Program-made: the position numbers and the translations under genes
Shown here: one piece after another, positions 9,508-19,519 of the stretch
How positions within the stretch are numbered: the first letter of the stretch is position 1
Layout of the letters: every line of letters starts with the position of its first letter
The notes under the pieces: model-generated
What the model saw: the letters and a program-made list of their open reading frames with translations, nothing else
What the model was told of the DNA's origin: nothing
The model's database searches: none
DNA from: Mesobacterium pallidum
GTDB lineage: Bacteria > Pseudomonadota > Alphaproteobacteria > Rhodobacterales > Rhodobacteraceae
NCBI RefSeq assembly: GCF_019966535.1
Contig: NZ_JAIMID010000004.1
Coordinates: 62,001 to 126,000 of the forward strand
DNA length: 64,000 nucleotides
Reading direction: 5' to 3'

Positions 9508-10415
9508 GCGCATCGGACGACATCGACGACAGCGCCGCGCCGCTGATCGAACACCTGGCCGAGCTGCGCACGCGGCTGATCTGGTCGGTGGTGGCTTTCC
9601 TGGTCGGGATGATCGCCTGCTTCGCCGTGGGCGGGCAGATCCTCGATTTCCTGCTGGTGCCGATCGAGAAGACGATGCGGGACCTCGGCAATCCGAACCC
9701 GGTGATGCAATACACCGCGCCGCAGGAATACTTCTTTACCCTGATCCGGATCTCGGTGGTGGGCGGCCTTGCGCTGTCCTTCCCTGTCATCGGCTACCAG
9801 CTGTGGCGCTTCGTGGCGCCGGGGCTCTACCGGCAGGAAAAGAACGCCTTCTTGCCGTTTCTCGTGGCCTCGCCGGCGCTGTTCCTGCTGGGGGCGGCCT
9901 TCGCGCATTACGTGGTCGTGCCGCTGGCCATGAACTTCTTCCTCGGCTTTGCCGACCTGCCCAGTTTCGTGGCGGCGATGTTCGCGGCCGAAGGCGTGCC
10001 GGATGATGCCGAGCTGGTGGATCGCGGGATCGACATCGTCTTTAACGGCAAGGTCAACGAGACGCTGGACATCACGCTCAAGATGATCGTGGCCTTCGGG
10101 CTGTGCTTCCAGCTGCCGGTGCTGCTGACGCTGATGGGCAAGGCGGGGCTCGCCTCGTCGCGCGGGCTGCGCAACATGCGCAAATATGCCGTCGTGGGTA
10201 TCCTGACGGTGGCTGCGCTGGTGACGCCGCCGGACGTGACGACGCAGGTGATCCTGTTCGTGGTGGTCTATGCGCTTTACGAGATCTCGATCTGGCTGGT
10301 GCAGGCGGTCGAGCGCAAGAAGGACGAGGAAGCGCGGGCCGAAGGTGTGATCGGCGAGGACGAGAGCCTCTTTGATCTCGACGAGGACTGGGACGACGAG
10401 GACAAGGCCAAGTGA
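9504..10415 (+). CDS. tatC: Sec-independent translocase TatC
   Basis: 303 residues; polytopic inner-membrane receptor for twin-arginine signals. It shows [14 protein letters not shown] near the N-terminus, the conserved segment starting at [14 protein letters not shown], and the [17 protein letters not shown] loop. Its stop overlaps the next gene by 4 bp, so the downstream ATPase is translationally coupled to the Tat operon. Confidence 0.95.
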   Translation: MSASDDIDDSAAPLIEHLAELRTRLIWSVVAFLVGMIACFAVGGQILDFLLVPIEKTMRDLGNPNPVMQYTAPQEYFFTLIRISVVGGLALSFPVIGYQLWRFVAPGLYRQEKNAFLPFLVASPALFLLGAAFAHYVVVPLAMNFFLGFADLPSFVAAMFAAEGVPDDAELVDRGIDIVFNGKVNETLDITLKMIVAFGLCFQLPVLLTLMGKAGLASSRGLRNMRKYAVVGILTVAALVTPPDVTTQVILFVVVYALYEISIWLVQAVERKKDEEARAEGVIGEDESLFDLDEDWDDEDKAK

Positions 10416-11248
10416 GCGAGCTGGACCGGATCGCGGCGGCGCTGGAGCGGATGGCTCCGGCGCCGCTGGAGGCGCCCGATTTTGATGCGGCCGAGGCCTT
10501 TGTCTGGCACGTGTCGCCGGACCGGCTGGTGCCGGTGCCCAAGGTGGCCCGGGTGGACCTGTCGCTGCTGCTGGGCATCGACCGGGCGCGCGACACACTG
10601 CTCGAGAACACGCGCCAGTTCGCGCGCGGCTACCCGGCCAATAACGCGCTCTTGTGGGGCGCACGGGGGATGGGCAAGAGCTCGGTCGTGAAGGCGGTCC
10701 ATGCGGCCGTGCGGGCCGAGGGCGCCAATCTCAAGATCGTCGAGCTGCAGCGCGAGGACCTGCCGAGCGTGTCGCGCCTCTTGAACCTGATGCGCGATGC
10801 GCCTTGCCGGTTCCTGCTGTTCTGCGACGACTTGTCGTTTTCCCATGACGACCAGCATTACAAGTCGCTGAAGGCGGTGCTGGATGGCGGGATCGAGGGA
10901 CGGCCCGAGAACGTGCTGTTCTATGCCACGTCCAACCGGCGCCACCTGATGCCGCGGGACATGATCGAGAACGAGCGTTCCTCGGCGATCAACCCCAGCG
11001 AAGCGGTGGAGGAGAAGGTCTCGCTGTCGGATCGCTTCGGGTTGTGGCTGGGGTTCCATCCCTGTTCGCAGGACGAATACCTGGCGATGATCCGCGGCTA
11101 TTGCGATGCCCTCGGGGTCGCGATCGACGAGGAGACGCTGCGTGCCGAGGCCATCGAGTGGCAGGCCACGCGCGGGGCGCGGTCGGGCCGGGTGGCCTGG
11201 CAGTATTTCACCGACCTCGCGGGGCGGAAGGGTGTGGCCCTGGGGTAG
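10412..11248 (+). CDS. DUF815 AAA-type ATP-binding protein
   Basis: 278 residues: an ATPase with Walker A GARGMGKSS (about 82-90), Walker B FLLFCDDLSF, a sensor region (LFYATSNRRHLMPRDM) and a C-terminal lid, matching DUF815. The start overlaps the tatC stop (ATGA). Its role is unknown; coupling to tatC suggests a link to Tat-exported cofactor proteins or simply shared expression. Two perfect GC hairpins lie just after the stop. Confidence 0.88.
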   Translation: MSELDRIAAALERMAPAPLEAPDFDAAEAFVWHVSPDRLVPVPKVARVDLSLLLGIDRARDTLLENTRQFARGYPANNALLWGARGMGKSSVVKAVHAAVRAEGANLKIVELQREDLPSVSRLLNLMRDAPCRFLLFCDDLSFSHDDQHYKSLKAVLDGGIEGRPENVLFYATSNRRHLMPRDMIENERSSAINPSEAVEEKVSLSDRFGLWLGFHPCSQDEYLAMIRGYCDALGVAIDEETLRAEAIEWQATRGARSGRVAWQYFTDLAGRKGVALG

Positions 11249-11553
11249 AGGTTTCGGATCGCTTCGCGATCCGACCGGAGGGCGCGCGGCTGACGCCGCG
11301 CGCCCGGTGTCGTTGAGATGTTGGCTTTCACGGGATATGGCGGCGCGCTTGGATGTGTTGCGCCGTGAGGGGCCAGCCCCTCACACTCCCCGGAGTTTAT
11401 CGGCACAATGAAGCGGAAGCGGATCCCTTGCTTCATTGTGCCTGAAAACTCCCGCCGGAGGCATCCGACAGATGGGCAAGAGGCGACGCCTGTGTTGGGC
11501 GTCGCCTCCGGGTTCTCTGAATCCAAGCGCGCGGGAGCGCACCGATGGATCGG
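11249..11553. repeat. Intergenic repeat cluster: stacked hairpins plus an inverted gene-end repeat pair
   Basis: This gap of just over 300 bp holds no gene. It contains: hairpin TCGGATCGC/GCGATCCGA (11254-11274, loop TTC); hairpin GGGCGCGCGGC/GCCGCGCGCCC (11280-11305, loop TGAC); hairpin GTGAGGGG/CCCCTCAC (11365-11384, loop CCAG); a forward gene-end element at 11386-11416 beginning CTCCCCGGAGTTTAT; and an inverted copy at 11430-11460. The last two share the inner tail CACAATGAAGC and its complement, so they form a near-palindrome. The gap lies between the convergent DUF815 and tyrS genes. Confidence 0.85.
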
Positions 11554-12807
11554 TCAGCCTTCGAGCACCACGAGGGCGTGGCGCTTCTTACCGGCGCTCA
11601 GCTTGATCGGCGAGGCGAGGGCGCCGGCGTCGATCATCAGCCCGGCATCCGTCAGCGGCGCATCGTCGATGCGGGCGCCGTTCTCGGCGATCAGGCGCTT
11701 GGCTTCCTTGCCGGACTTGGCAAGGCCGGCGCGGACGATCAGTTGCACGATCGAGATGCCGTCGACGACCTCGCTCGCCGTCAGGGCGAGGGTCGGCAGG
11801 TCGTCGCCGATGCCGCCCTTCTCGAAGACCTCGCGGGCCGTCGCCTCGGCCGTCGCAGCCGCCTCGGCGCCGTGGCACAGGGTCGTGACCTCGTTCGCCA
11901 GGATGATCTTGGCCGCGTTGATCTCGGACCCTGCCAATGCGCCCAGGCGGTCGCATTCCTCCACGGGCAGCTCGGTGTAGAGCTTGAGGAACCGGCCCAC
12001 GTCCGCATCGGTCGTGTTGCGCCAGAACTGCCAGAACTCGTAAGGGCTGCGCATGTCGGCGTTGAGCCAGATCGCGCCATCGGCGGTCTTGCCCATCTTC
12101 TTGCCGTCCGAGGTGGTCAGCAGCGGCGTCGTCAACCCGAAGATCTGGTGGTCCAGCACGCGGCGGGTCAGGTCGATCCCGTTGACGATGTTGCCCCATT
12201 GATCCGAGCCGCCGAATTGCACCAGGCAGCCGTAGCGCCGGTTCAGTTCGAGGAAGTCATAGGCCTGCAGGATCATGTAGTTGAACTCGAGAAAGCTCAG
12301 CGACTGCTCGCGGTCGAGGCGCGATTTCACCGACTCGAACGACAGCATCCGGTTGACCGAGAAGTGCCGGCCGATGTCGCGCAGGAACTCGAGGTAGTTG
12401 AGCCCGTCGAGCCATTCGGCGTTGTTCAGCATCAGCGCGGGCGCCTCTGCCTGGTCGTAATCGAGGTATTTCGCAAAGACCTGCTTGATGCCGGCGATGT
12501 TGTCGTCGATCTGGGCCGGGGTCAGCAGGGGGCGTTCATCGGCGCGGAAGGACGGGTCGCCCACCTTGGTCGTGCCGCCGCCCATCAGCGTGATCGGCTG
12601 GTGGCCGGTTTTCTGCAGCCAGCGCAGGGTCATGATCTGGATGAGCGAGCCGACATGCAGCGATTTCGCCGTCGCGTCAAAGCCGATATAACCCGGCACA
12701 ACCCCCGCGCAGAGCGCCTCGTCGAGGCCCTGGTAATCGGTGCAATCGGCCAGAAAGCCGCGCTCCATCATGACACGCATGAAGTCCGATTTCGGGTGGT
12801 AGGTCAT
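11554..12807 (-). CDS. tyrS: Tyrosyl-tRNA synthetase
   Basis: 417 residues. Class I synthetase that charges tRNA-Tyr: HVGS (HIGH-motif variant, residues 51-54), the specificity region [26 protein letters not shown] (KMSKS variant, near residue 234) and a C-terminal S4 RNA-binding domain ([20 protein letters not shown]). The start [10 protein letters not shown] at 12805-12807 has AGGAGC upstream. It is divergent from anmK across 63 bp, which must hold both promoters. Confidence 0.97.
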   Translation of the reverse strand: MTYHPKSDFMRVMMERGFLADCTDYQGLDEALCAGVVPGYIGFDATAKSLHVGSLIQIMTLRWLQKTGHQPITLMGGGTTKVGDPSFRADERPLLTPAQIDDNIAGIKQVFAKYLDYDQAEAPALMLNNAEWLDGLNYLEFLRDIGRHFSVNRMLSFESVKSRLDREQSLSFLEFNYMILQAYDFLELNRRYGCLVQFGGSDQWGNIVNGIDLTRRVLDHQIFGLTTPLLTTSDGKKMGKTADGAIWLNADMRSPYEFWQFWRNTTDADVGRFLKLYTELPVEECDRLGALAGSEINAAKIILANEVTTLCHGAEAAATAEATAREVFEKGGIGDDLPTLALTASEVVDGISIVQLIVRAGLAKSGKEAKRLIAENGARIDDAPLTDAGLMIDAGALASPIKLSAGKKRHALVVLEG

Positions 12808-12870
12808 GTCTTGTTTGCTCCTGCTTTGCAGGGCATTCCTATAGTGGGCAGCAGGCCAAAGGAAAAGACC

Positions 12871-13965
12871 ATGTTGAAGGGGCAGGTGGTGCGCGCGCTT
12901 GGCGCCATGTCGGGGACCTCGCTGGATGGGGTCGACGCGGCGGTGATCGAGACCGACGGCGTGCGGATCATGGGCTTTGGGCCGTCGGTGTTCCGCCCAT
13001 ATTCGACCGAGGAGCAGGCGGTGCTGCGCGCCGGCCTCGGCCGCTGGCCGGGCGAGGCGGGCGTGGCCGAGGTGGCGGCCCTGGTCGAGGCGGCCCATGC
13101 CGAGGTGCTGGGGCCCCTCGAGGCCGAGCTGATCGGCTTTCACGGCCAGACCCTGGCGCATGAGCCCAAGGGGCGCGGCACGCACCAGGCCGGGGACGGG
13201 GCGGCGCTGGCCGAGGCGCTGGGGCGGCCGGTGGTCTGGGATTTCCGCTGCACCGACGTGCGGCTGGGCGGAGAGGGCGCGCCGCTCGCGCCCTTCTACC
13301 ACTTCGCCTGCGCGCAGTGGATCGGCGCGACGGCGCCGCTGGCGTTTCTCAACCTCGGCGGGGTGGGCAACATCACCTGGGTCGATCCTTCGGCGCCCGC
13401 GCCCGAGGCCGAGGGGGCGCTCCTGGCTTTCGACACCGGCCCGGCCAATGCGCCGATCAATGACCTGATGATGCAGCGGCGGGGTCTGCCTTTCGACCAG
13501 GGCGGGTCGCTGGCCTCGGGCGGCAAGGTGGTGGACGGGGCGCTCGAGCTCTTTCTCGAGGATGGTTACTTCCTCAAGCAGCCGCCCAAGTCGTTGGACC
13601 GGGACGATTTCTCGCTGATGCTGGACCTCGTGCGCGAACTGGAGGACGCGGATGCCGCGGCGACCATGACCGCGATGGCGGCGGCGGCGGTGATGCAGGG
13701 GATGCAGTTCTGCCCCAGCCCGCCCGAGCGGCTGCTGGTCACGGGGGGCGGGCGCCACAACCCGGTGATGATGCAGATGCTGCGCGCCGGGCTCGACTGC
13801 CCGGTCGATCCGGTCGAGGCGGTCGGGCTCGACGGGGACATGCTCGAGGCGCAGGCCTTTGCCTATCTCGCGGTGCGGGTGGCGCGGGGGCTGCCGACCT
13901 CCTGCCCCTCGACCACCGGCGTGCGGGCGGCGGTAGGCGGGGGCGAGATCTCGCGGCCGGGGTGA
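12871..13965 (+). CDS. anmK: Anhydro-N-acetylmuramic acid kinase
   Basis: 364 residues; phosphorylates and opens 1,6-anhydro-MurNAc in peptidoglycan recycling. It shows the family signature [14 protein letters not shown] near the N-terminus, [11 protein letters not shown], the [11 protein letters not shown] block and [11 protein letters not shown] near the C-terminus. AGGAAAA lies before the ATG. It is divergent from tyrS, a pairing also usual in related genomes. Confidence 0.95.
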   Translation: MLKGQVVRALGAMSGTSLDGVDAAVIETDGVRIMGFGPSVFRPYSTEEQAVLRAGLGRWPGEAGVAEVAALVEAAHAEVLGPLEAELIGFHGQTLAHEPKGRGTHQAGDGAALAEALGRPVVWDFRCTDVRLGGEGAPLAPFYHFACAQWIGATAPLAFLNLGGVGNITWVDPSAPAPEAEGALLAFDTGPANAPINDLMMQRRGLPFDQGGSLASGGKVVDGALELFLEDGYFLKQPPKSLDRDDFSLMLDLVRELEDADAAATMTAMAAAAVMQGMQFCPSPPERLLVTGGGRHNPVMMQMLRAGLDCPVDPVEAVGLDGDMLEAQAFAYLAVRVARGLPTSCPSTTGVRAAVGGGEISRPG

Positions 13966-14191
13966 GGGGTAGAGAGCGGGCTTGGGGGCGCTGCCCCCGT
14001 CCGCCAGGGCGGACTCCCCCGAGGTATTTTCAAAACGATGAAGGAATGGGGTGGCGCGATTTGAGCCGGGCGTCCGTGGCATGCCCCGGGGTTTCTGGCG
14101 GACCATCGAGCCGAGGGCGTGCGCCCTGTCTTTCACTATTCCTCAAATACTCTAATCCGGCCGTACGAAGGGCGTGACGTCGAGAGGGCGT
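13966..14191. repeat. Intergenic repeat pair after anmK
   Basis: The gap between the convergent anmK and radical SAM genes contains a GC stem region, a forward gene-end element at 14014-14044 (CTCCCCCGAGGTATTTTC and a tail ending ATGAAGG), a short hairpin AGGGCG/CGCCCT (14113-14126), and an inverted element at 14130-14153 (TTTCACTATTCCTCAAATAC). No open frame is supported. Confidence 0.7.
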
Positions 14192-15139
14192 TCAGGCCGA
14201 GCAGCTGGCGCCGCCCAACACGCAGAACTTGGCGCAATGGGGGTGGTTGAGCTGCACGGGGCGGGCGGCTTCGGTGAGCGTGGCGCCGAGGTCGAAGCCT
14301 TCGGCATAAGGCAACAGGGTGCAGGCGATGACCGAAGCGGCCGGTGCGCCCTTGTGGTGCACGACCATGCGGGAATTGGCGCACATGACGCCCGAGGGCT
14401 CCTTGCCCAGGATGCCCCAGCAGGCGGTGGTGATCTCGGGGACGGGCACGGTGGCGTCCATCTCGGGGAAGATCACGCACATGGCCGGGTCGGCGGCGTC
14501 GATGTTGTAGCCGCGCTCGGCGAAAAGCGCGGCATAGCCGGCGCGGGCGGCGGCGTCGGATTCGTGCCATTCGCTGCGCCCCGCGACGGCCATGCGGATA
14601 CCCGTGTCACGGAGCCAGTCCATCCCTTCGAGCGTCTTGTCGTAGCTGCCCGCGCCCCGCTCGGCGTCGTGACGCGCACGCTCGTGATGGTCGAGCGAGA
14701 CGCGCAGGATCAGCTTGTCGCCGTAGCGGGCGGCGAGGCGCTTGAGCCCCTCTTGTACGCGGGGCCGCATTATCGGGGCCATGGCGTTGGTCAGCACCAG
14801 CACCTCGAAGCCACGGGCCAGCGACGCCTCGATCATCGCGATCGCTTCGGGGTTCATGAAGGGCTCGCCGCCCGTGAACCCGATCTCGGTCGTGGGCTGG
14901 CCCGTCGCCTCGACCTCGTCCAGGAAGCGGGCCACCTCGGCCAGTGTCAAGTAGACCAGCGCGTCATTGGTGGGTGAGCTTTCGATGTAGCAATTGGCGC
15001 AGGTGATGTTGCAAAGCGTGCCGGTGTTGAACCACAGCGTCTCGGCCCCGCGGAAGGGCACGGAGGCGCGCTGCGACCCGTCGGCGGTCACGAAGGGGTC
15101 GCGGAATTTCGCGGCATTCCCGGGGGCGTCGTCTTTCAT
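14192..15139 (-). CDS. Radical SAM protein with extra cysteine clusters
   Basis: 315 residues. The radical-SAM cluster motif is CNITCANC (C43, C47, C50), followed by GFTGGEPFMNP (the GGE SAM-binding motif) and a TIM-barrel strand pattern. The C-terminal third contains further cysteines (TACWG, MCANS, ACTLL and finally HCAKFCVLGGASC), which looks like a SPASM-like auxiliary [4Fe-4S] region. The start MKDDAPGNAA at 15137-15139 is preferred over the long upstream extension. The substrate is unknown. It lies divergently from zwf, alone on its strand; the precise subfamily is not assigned. Confidence 0.8.
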   Translation of the reverse strand: MKDDAPGNAAKFRDPFVTADGSQRASVPFRGAETLWFNTGTLCNITCANCYIESSPTNDALVYLTLAEVARFLDEVEATGQPTTEIGFTGGEPFMNPEAIAMIEASLARGFEVLVLTNAMAPIMRPRVQEGLKRLAARYGDKLILRVSLDHHERARHDAERGAGSYDKTLEGMDWLRDTGIRMAVAGRSEWHESDAAARAGYAALFAERGYNIDAADPAMCVIFPEMDATVPVPEITTACWGILGKEPSGVMCANSRMVVHHKGAPAASVIACTLLPYAEGFDLGATLTEAARPVQLNHPHCAKFCVLGGASCSA

Positions 15140-15280
15140 CGGTCCTGGCCTTCCTGCTTGGCGCTCTCTGCCTAGCGCGCGGGCGGGGCGGGTGAAAAGG
15201 CGGCAAATTTTTCCTGACGCCATTGTGAAGCGTCAAACGGGTGTTAGACTCTTCGTGATCCATTGGCTATGACTGGCGTC

Positions 15281-15292
15281 GTTAGCGCTAAC
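15281..15292. promoter_or_regulatory. Perfect LacI-type palindrome upstream of zwf
   Basis: GTTAGCGCTAAC is a perfect 12-bp palindrome with a central CG, the form of a LacI-family operator. It lies 70 bp before the zwf start in the divergent gap from the radical SAM gene. From memory, it resembles sites of the alphaproteobacterial central-carbon regulator CceR; I could not check this. A related site precedes eno. Confidence 0.6.
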
Positions 15293-15361
15293 AGCCGCTG
15301 CGGCGACCCGCGCAAGAGCAAGACCCGCCCGGGCCCCGGGGCACAGCAAGAGGACCAGATC

Positions 15362-16810
15362 ATGGTGTCGCGCGTCATTCCGGTCGATGAATTCGACCTT
15401 GTCATCTTTGGCGGCACCGGGGACCTGGCCCGGCGCAAGATCCTGCCGGGGCTCTACCGTCGGTTCGCCTCGGGCCAGATGCCGGCCGGGGCACGGATCA
15501 TCGGCGCCGCCCGCAGCGACATGGATGCCGACGGCTACCGCCAGATGATCGCGGATGCGGTGGCGGAGTTCGGCGGGACCCATGACCCGGCCGTGCTGAA
15601 GGATTTCCTCGCCCATCTCGATTATGTCGCCATCGACGCCAAGGGCACCGACGGCTGGGCCGAGCTTGGGTCCAAGGTCCGGGACGGGGTGATCCACGCC
15701 TTCTACTTCTCTGTCGCGCCGTCGCTTTTCGGCGACATCGCGCAGCGGCTCAAGGAGCACGGGATCGCCGGGGATGCCTCGCGCATCGTGGTGGAAAAGC
15801 CCTTCGGCCATGATCTTGGAACCGCCAAGGCGCTGAACGCGACGCTGGCCGCCTATTTCGACGAAGGGCAGATCTACCGGATCGACCATTACCTCGGGAA
15901 AGAGACGGTGCAAAACCTCATGGCGGTCCGCTTCGGCAACATGCTGTTCGAGCCGCTGTGGAATTCGAACTACGTCGACAACATCCAGATCACCGTGGCC
16001 GAGACGGTCGGCGTCGGCGGGCGCGGCAGCTACTACGACCATTCCGGCGCCATGCGGGACATGGTGCAGAACCACCTGATGCAGCTGCTCTGCCTCATCG
16101 CGATGGAGCCGCCGGCCAAGTTTGACCCGGACGCGGTGCGGGATGAAAAGCTCAAGGTGATTCGCGCCCTCGACCCGGTCGCGCCGCATCACGTCGTGCG
16201 CGGGCAATATGCGGCGACCGAGGGCGGAACCGGCTACCGCGACGACGTCGAGAACCCCCGCTCGCGCACGGAAAGCTTCGTCGCGCTCAGGGTCGGGATC
16301 GCCAATTGGCGGTGGGCCGGCACGCCCTTTTACCTGCGCACCGGCAAGAAGCTGCGGGCGCGCACCAGCGAGATCGCGATCACCTTCAAGGATGCGCCGC
16401 ATTCGATCTTTGGCGAGGACGCGGGCTGGAACCGCAACGTTCTGACCATCAAGCTGCAACCGAACGAGGGCATGACGCTGGACGTCACCATCAAGGAGCC
16501 CGGCCCGGGCGGGATGCGCCTGATCGACGTGCCGCTCGACATGTCCTTTGCCGAGGCGCTGGGGCCGGATGCCGAGGACATTCCCGACGCCTACGAGCGG
16601 CTGATCATGGACGTGATCCGGGGCAACCAGACCCTCTTCATGCGCGGCGACGAGGTGGAGGCCGCCTGGGCCTGGACCGACCCGCTGATCGCCGGCTGGG
16701 AAAAGCGGGGCGAGGTGCCGCAGCCTTACGACGCGGGTTCGTCTGGCCCCGAGGACGCGATGATGCTGATGCACCGGGACGGGCGCAAGTGGCGCGAGAT
16801 CCGGACATGA
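15362..16810 (+). CDS. zwf: Glucose-6-phosphate 1-dehydrogenase
   Basis: 482 residues; oxidises glucose-6-phosphate to 6-phosphogluconolactone with NADP(+)/NAD(+). It shows nucleotide-binding IFGGTGDLARRK (residues 15-26) and active-site RIDHYLGKE (about 173-181). The start MVSRVIPVDEF at 15362 has AGGA upstream; the longer frame is not supported. It is first gene of zwf-pgl-pgi, preceded by the GTTAGCGCTAAC palindrome. Confidence 0.97.
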   Translation: MVSRVIPVDEFDLVIFGGTGDLARRKILPGLYRRFASGQMPAGARIIGAARSDMDADGYRQMIADAVAEFGGTHDPAVLKDFLAHLDYVAIDAKGTDGWAELGSKVRDGVIHAFYFSVAPSLFGDIAQRLKEHGIAGDASRIVVEKPFGHDLGTAKALNATLAAYFDEGQIYRIDHYLGKETVQNLMAVRFGNMLFEPLWNSNYVDNIQITVAETVGVGGRGSYYDHSGAMRDMVQNHLMQLLCLIAMEPPAKFDPDAVRDEKLKVIRALDPVAPHHVVRGQYAATEGGTGYRDDVENPRSRTESFVALRVGIANWRWAGTPFYLRTGKKLRARTSEIAITFKDAPHSIFGEDAGWNRNVLTIKLQPNEGMTLDVTIKEPGPGGMRLIDVPLDMSFAEALGPDAEDIPDAYERLIMDVIRGNQTLFMRGDEVEAAWAWTDPLIAGWEKRGEVPQPYDAGSSGPEDAMMLMHRDGRKWREIRT

Positions 16811-16871
16811 CCCTGTTGCCGAGGGGGCTGGGCATGTTACCTCAGGTCAAGGCAGTACCGGAGGGGGCATC

Positions 16872-17543
16872 ATGAACATCGTCGATTATCCCGACCGCGA
16901 AATGCTGGCGATCGACCTGGCGCAGAAGCTGGCCGGAGAGTTGCGCGCCGGTCTCGTGCACGAGGAGCGCGTCACGCTTTGCGTGCCGGGCGGCACGACC
17001 CCGGGGCCGATCTTTGACGACCTCTGTGCCGCGCGGCTCGACTGGGACCGGGTCGATGTCGTGCTGAACGACGAACGCTGGGTGCCCGAGACCTCGGACC
17101 GCTCGAACACCCGTCTGCTGCGCGAACGGCTGTTCCAGGACCGGGCCGCGGCGGCGACCATGCTGCCGCTCTATGCCGACGCGCCCGAGCCCGAGCCGGT
17201 GCTGGACGCCCTGGCCGAGCGGCTCGAGGCGCATCTGCCGATCCACGTGCTGCTCCTGGGCATGGGGGCCGACATGCACACCGCCTCGCTCTTCCCCGGG
17301 GCGGACCGACTGGCCGAGGGGCTGTCGTCCAAGGCGCCGATCCTGCTGCCGATGCGCGCCGATGGCGTGCCCGAGGCGCGGATCACCTTCTCGGCCCGGG
17401 TGCTCAACGATGCGATGAACAAGCATGTCGTGATCACCGGCGCCGAAAAGCGCCGGGTGATCGAGACGGCGATGACCCTGCCACCGGACGAGGCGCCCAT
17501 CCGGGCCGTCCTCGACGGGGCGACAATCCACTGGGCCGAATGA
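16872..17543 (+). CDS. pgl: 6-phosphogluconolactonase
   Basis: 223 residues; hydrolyses 6-phosphogluconolactone made by Zwf. It matches the DevB/NagB-like fold with [26 protein letters not shown] and [17 protein letters not shown], the usual Pgl landmarks. GGAGGGGG lies before ATG 16872. The gap after zwf is about 60 bp, and its stop overlaps the pgi start (ATGA), so the two are translationally coupled. Confidence 0.95.
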   Translation: MNIVDYPDREMLAIDLAQKLAGELRAGLVHEERVTLCVPGGTTPGPIFDDLCAARLDWDRVDVVLNDERWVPETSDRSNTRLLRERLFQDRAAAATMLPLYADAPEPEPVLDALAERLEAHLPIHVLLLGMGADMHTASLFPGADRLAEGLSSKAPILLPMRADGVPEARITFSARVLNDAMNKHVVITGAEKRRVIETAMTLPPDEAPIRAVLDGATIHWAE

Positions 17544-19162
17544 AGCGGAATGACCACGCGATGACCATGTTCGACAAGCTGCAAGACCTCGCCTCTGCCC
17601 GCGCGGGGCGTTCGATGATCGACCTCTTCGACGGGGACCGGGCGAGGGAATACTCGGTCCGGTTCGAGGACATGCTCTTCGATTATTCCAAGACGCAGAT
17701 CGACGGCGAGGTGCAGGCCGCCCTGCTGGACCTCATTGACGGGACCGGCGTCATGGCCAAGGCCGAGGCGATGTTCGCAGGGCAGAAGATCAACGACACC
17801 GAGGGGCGCGCGGTGCTGCACACCGCCCTGCGCAACCCGGGCGAGCCGGTGCTGGTGGATGGCGCCGACGTGATGCCCGGGGTGCTGACGGTGCTGGATG
17901 ACATGAGCGCGTTTGCGGATGCGGTGCGCGATGGCAGATTCACCGGGGCAGGGGGCGCAATCACCGATGTCATCAACATCGGCATCGGCGGGTCCGATCT
18001 TGGCCCCGTGATGGCGACGCGGGCGCTGTCGCCCTATCACGACGGGCCGCGACTGCATTACGTCTCGAACGTCGACGGCGCGCACCTGGCTGATACGCTC
18101 AAGGGGCTCGACCCGGCGACCACGCTGGTGATCGTCGCCTCCAAGACCTTCACCACCATCGAGACGATGACCAACGCGCGCTCGGCCCGCGACTGGATGG
18201 CTAGGTCCGTTGCCGACCCGGCCGCCCAATTCGCCGCCGTCTCCACCGCCGGCGACAAGACGGCGGCGTTCGGGATCGACGCGAGCCGCGTTTTCGGCTT
18301 CGCCGACTGGGTCGGCGGGCGCTATTCCATGTGGGGGCCGATCGGCCTGCCGCTGATGATCGCCATCGGCCCGGAGCGGTTCCGCGAGTTCCTGGCCGGT
18401 GGCCGCGCCATGGACGACCACTTCCTGTCGGCCGCGCCTGCCGAGAACATGCCCGTCATGCTGGCCCTCGTGGGCCTCTGGCACAACCAGGGCTGCGGCT
18501 ATGCCACCCGCGCCGTGCTGCCCTACGACCAACGGCTGGAGCGGCTGCCGGCCTACCTGCAACAGCTCGAGATGGAATCGAACGGCAAGCGCGTGTCGAT
18601 GGACGGCGCGGACCTGCCTTACGACAGCGGCCCCGTGGTCTGGGGCGAGCCGGGGACCAATGGCCAGCACGCCTTTTACCAGCTGATCCACCAGGGCACG
18701 CGGGTCATTCCCTGCGAATTCATGGTGGCCGCCAAGGGGCACGAACCCGACCTCGCCCATCACCACCGCCTGCTGGTCGCCAATTGCCTTGCGCAATCCG
18801 AAGCGCTGATGCGCGGCCGCTCGCTGGACGTGGCGCGCGAGATGATGGCGGCCAAGGGCTTCACCGGCGACGAGATGGAACGGCAGGCCCGCCACCGCGT
18901 CTTCCCGGGCAACCGCCCCTCGACCACGCTGGTGTACCCGTCGCTGACCCCGGACATGCTGGGCCGCATCATCGCGCTTTATGAACACCGCGTGTTCGTC
19001 GAAGGCGCCGTGCTGGGCATCAACTCCTACGACCAATGGGGCGTCGAACTGGGCAAGGAGCTTGCCACCGCCCTCGGGCCCGTCATCGACGGCGACGAAA
19101 GCGCCGAGGGCAAGGATGGCTCGACCCGCCAGTTGGTCGATTTCATCCTCTCGAACCGCTGA
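17540..19162 (+). CDS. pgi: Glucose-6-phosphate isomerase
   Basis: 540 residues; interconverts glucose-6-P and fructose-6-P. It shows the signatures [16 protein letters not shown] and [12 protein letters not shown] give the ATG at 17540 because it overlaps the pgl stop; MTMFDKL at 17561 is a plausible internal start giving a slightly shorter protein. It is the last gene of the operon; a GC inverted repeat (CTCCCGCGC/GCGCGGGAG, 19175-19213) follows. Confidence 0.96.
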   Translation: MKRNDHAMTMFDKLQDLASARAGRSMIDLFDGDRAREYSVRFEDMLFDYSKTQIDGEVQAALLDLIDGTGVMAKAEAMFAGQKINDTEGRAVLHTALRNPGEPVLVDGADVMPGVLTVLDDMSAFADAVRDGRFTGAGGAITDVINIGIGGSDLGPVMATRALSPYHDGPRLHYVSNVDGAHLADTLKGLDPATTLVIVASKTFTTIETMTNARSARDWMARSVADPAAQFAAVSTAGDKTAAFGIDASRVFGFADWVGGRYSMWGPIGLPLMIAIGPERFREFLAGGRAMDDHFLSAAPAENMPVMLALVGLWHNQGCGYATRAVLPYDQRLERLPAYLQQLEMESNGKRVSMDGADLPYDSGPVVWGEPGTNGQHAFYQLIHQGTRVIPCEFMVAAKGHEPDLAHHHRLLVANCLAQSEALMRGRSLDVAREMMAAKGFTGDEMERQARHRVFPGNRPSTTLVYPSLTPDMLGRIIALYEHRVFVEGAVLGINSYDQWGVELGKELATALGPVIDGDESAEGKDGSTRQLVDFILSNR

Positions 19163-19519
19163 CCGGGATACACACTCCCGCGCGCAAGCCGATCTCGCGC
19201 CACGGCGCGGGAGCCTCCGGCGGGAGTACTTGAGGAAAGTGAAATGTGGGGCGGGCGCCGATCCCCCTTCATCTTGCCAATAAACTCCGGGGAGCCCGAG
19301 GGGCAGAGCCCCTCGACATGTCAGTGCCGCGCCTTTGGCGCGATGGGCTGGCCCCTCACTCCCGTAGAGGCCACAGGCACCTCCGGCGGGCGATATCGGC
19401 GCTAGATCAAAGCTGGGCGCGCCCCAATCCCATTCACCTTTCCAGAAATATCCCGGGGGCAGTCGCCTATGGCGACGGGGGGCTGGCCCCCCATCCCCGC
19501 CTGCAGCCGGGCGTCCCCT
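19163..19519. repeat. Intergenic repeat cluster after pgi
   Basis: About 350 bp without a gene. It contains an inverted repeat with 9-bp arms at 19175-19213, a forward gene-end element at 19215-19244 (CTCCGGCGGGAGTACTTGAG), an inverted element at 19266-19294 (CCTTCATCTTGCCAATAAAC), a hairpin-rich stretch, and a second inverted element at 19433-19459 ending in a GC hairpin. It lies between convergent pgi and the cupin gene. Confidence 0.8.
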
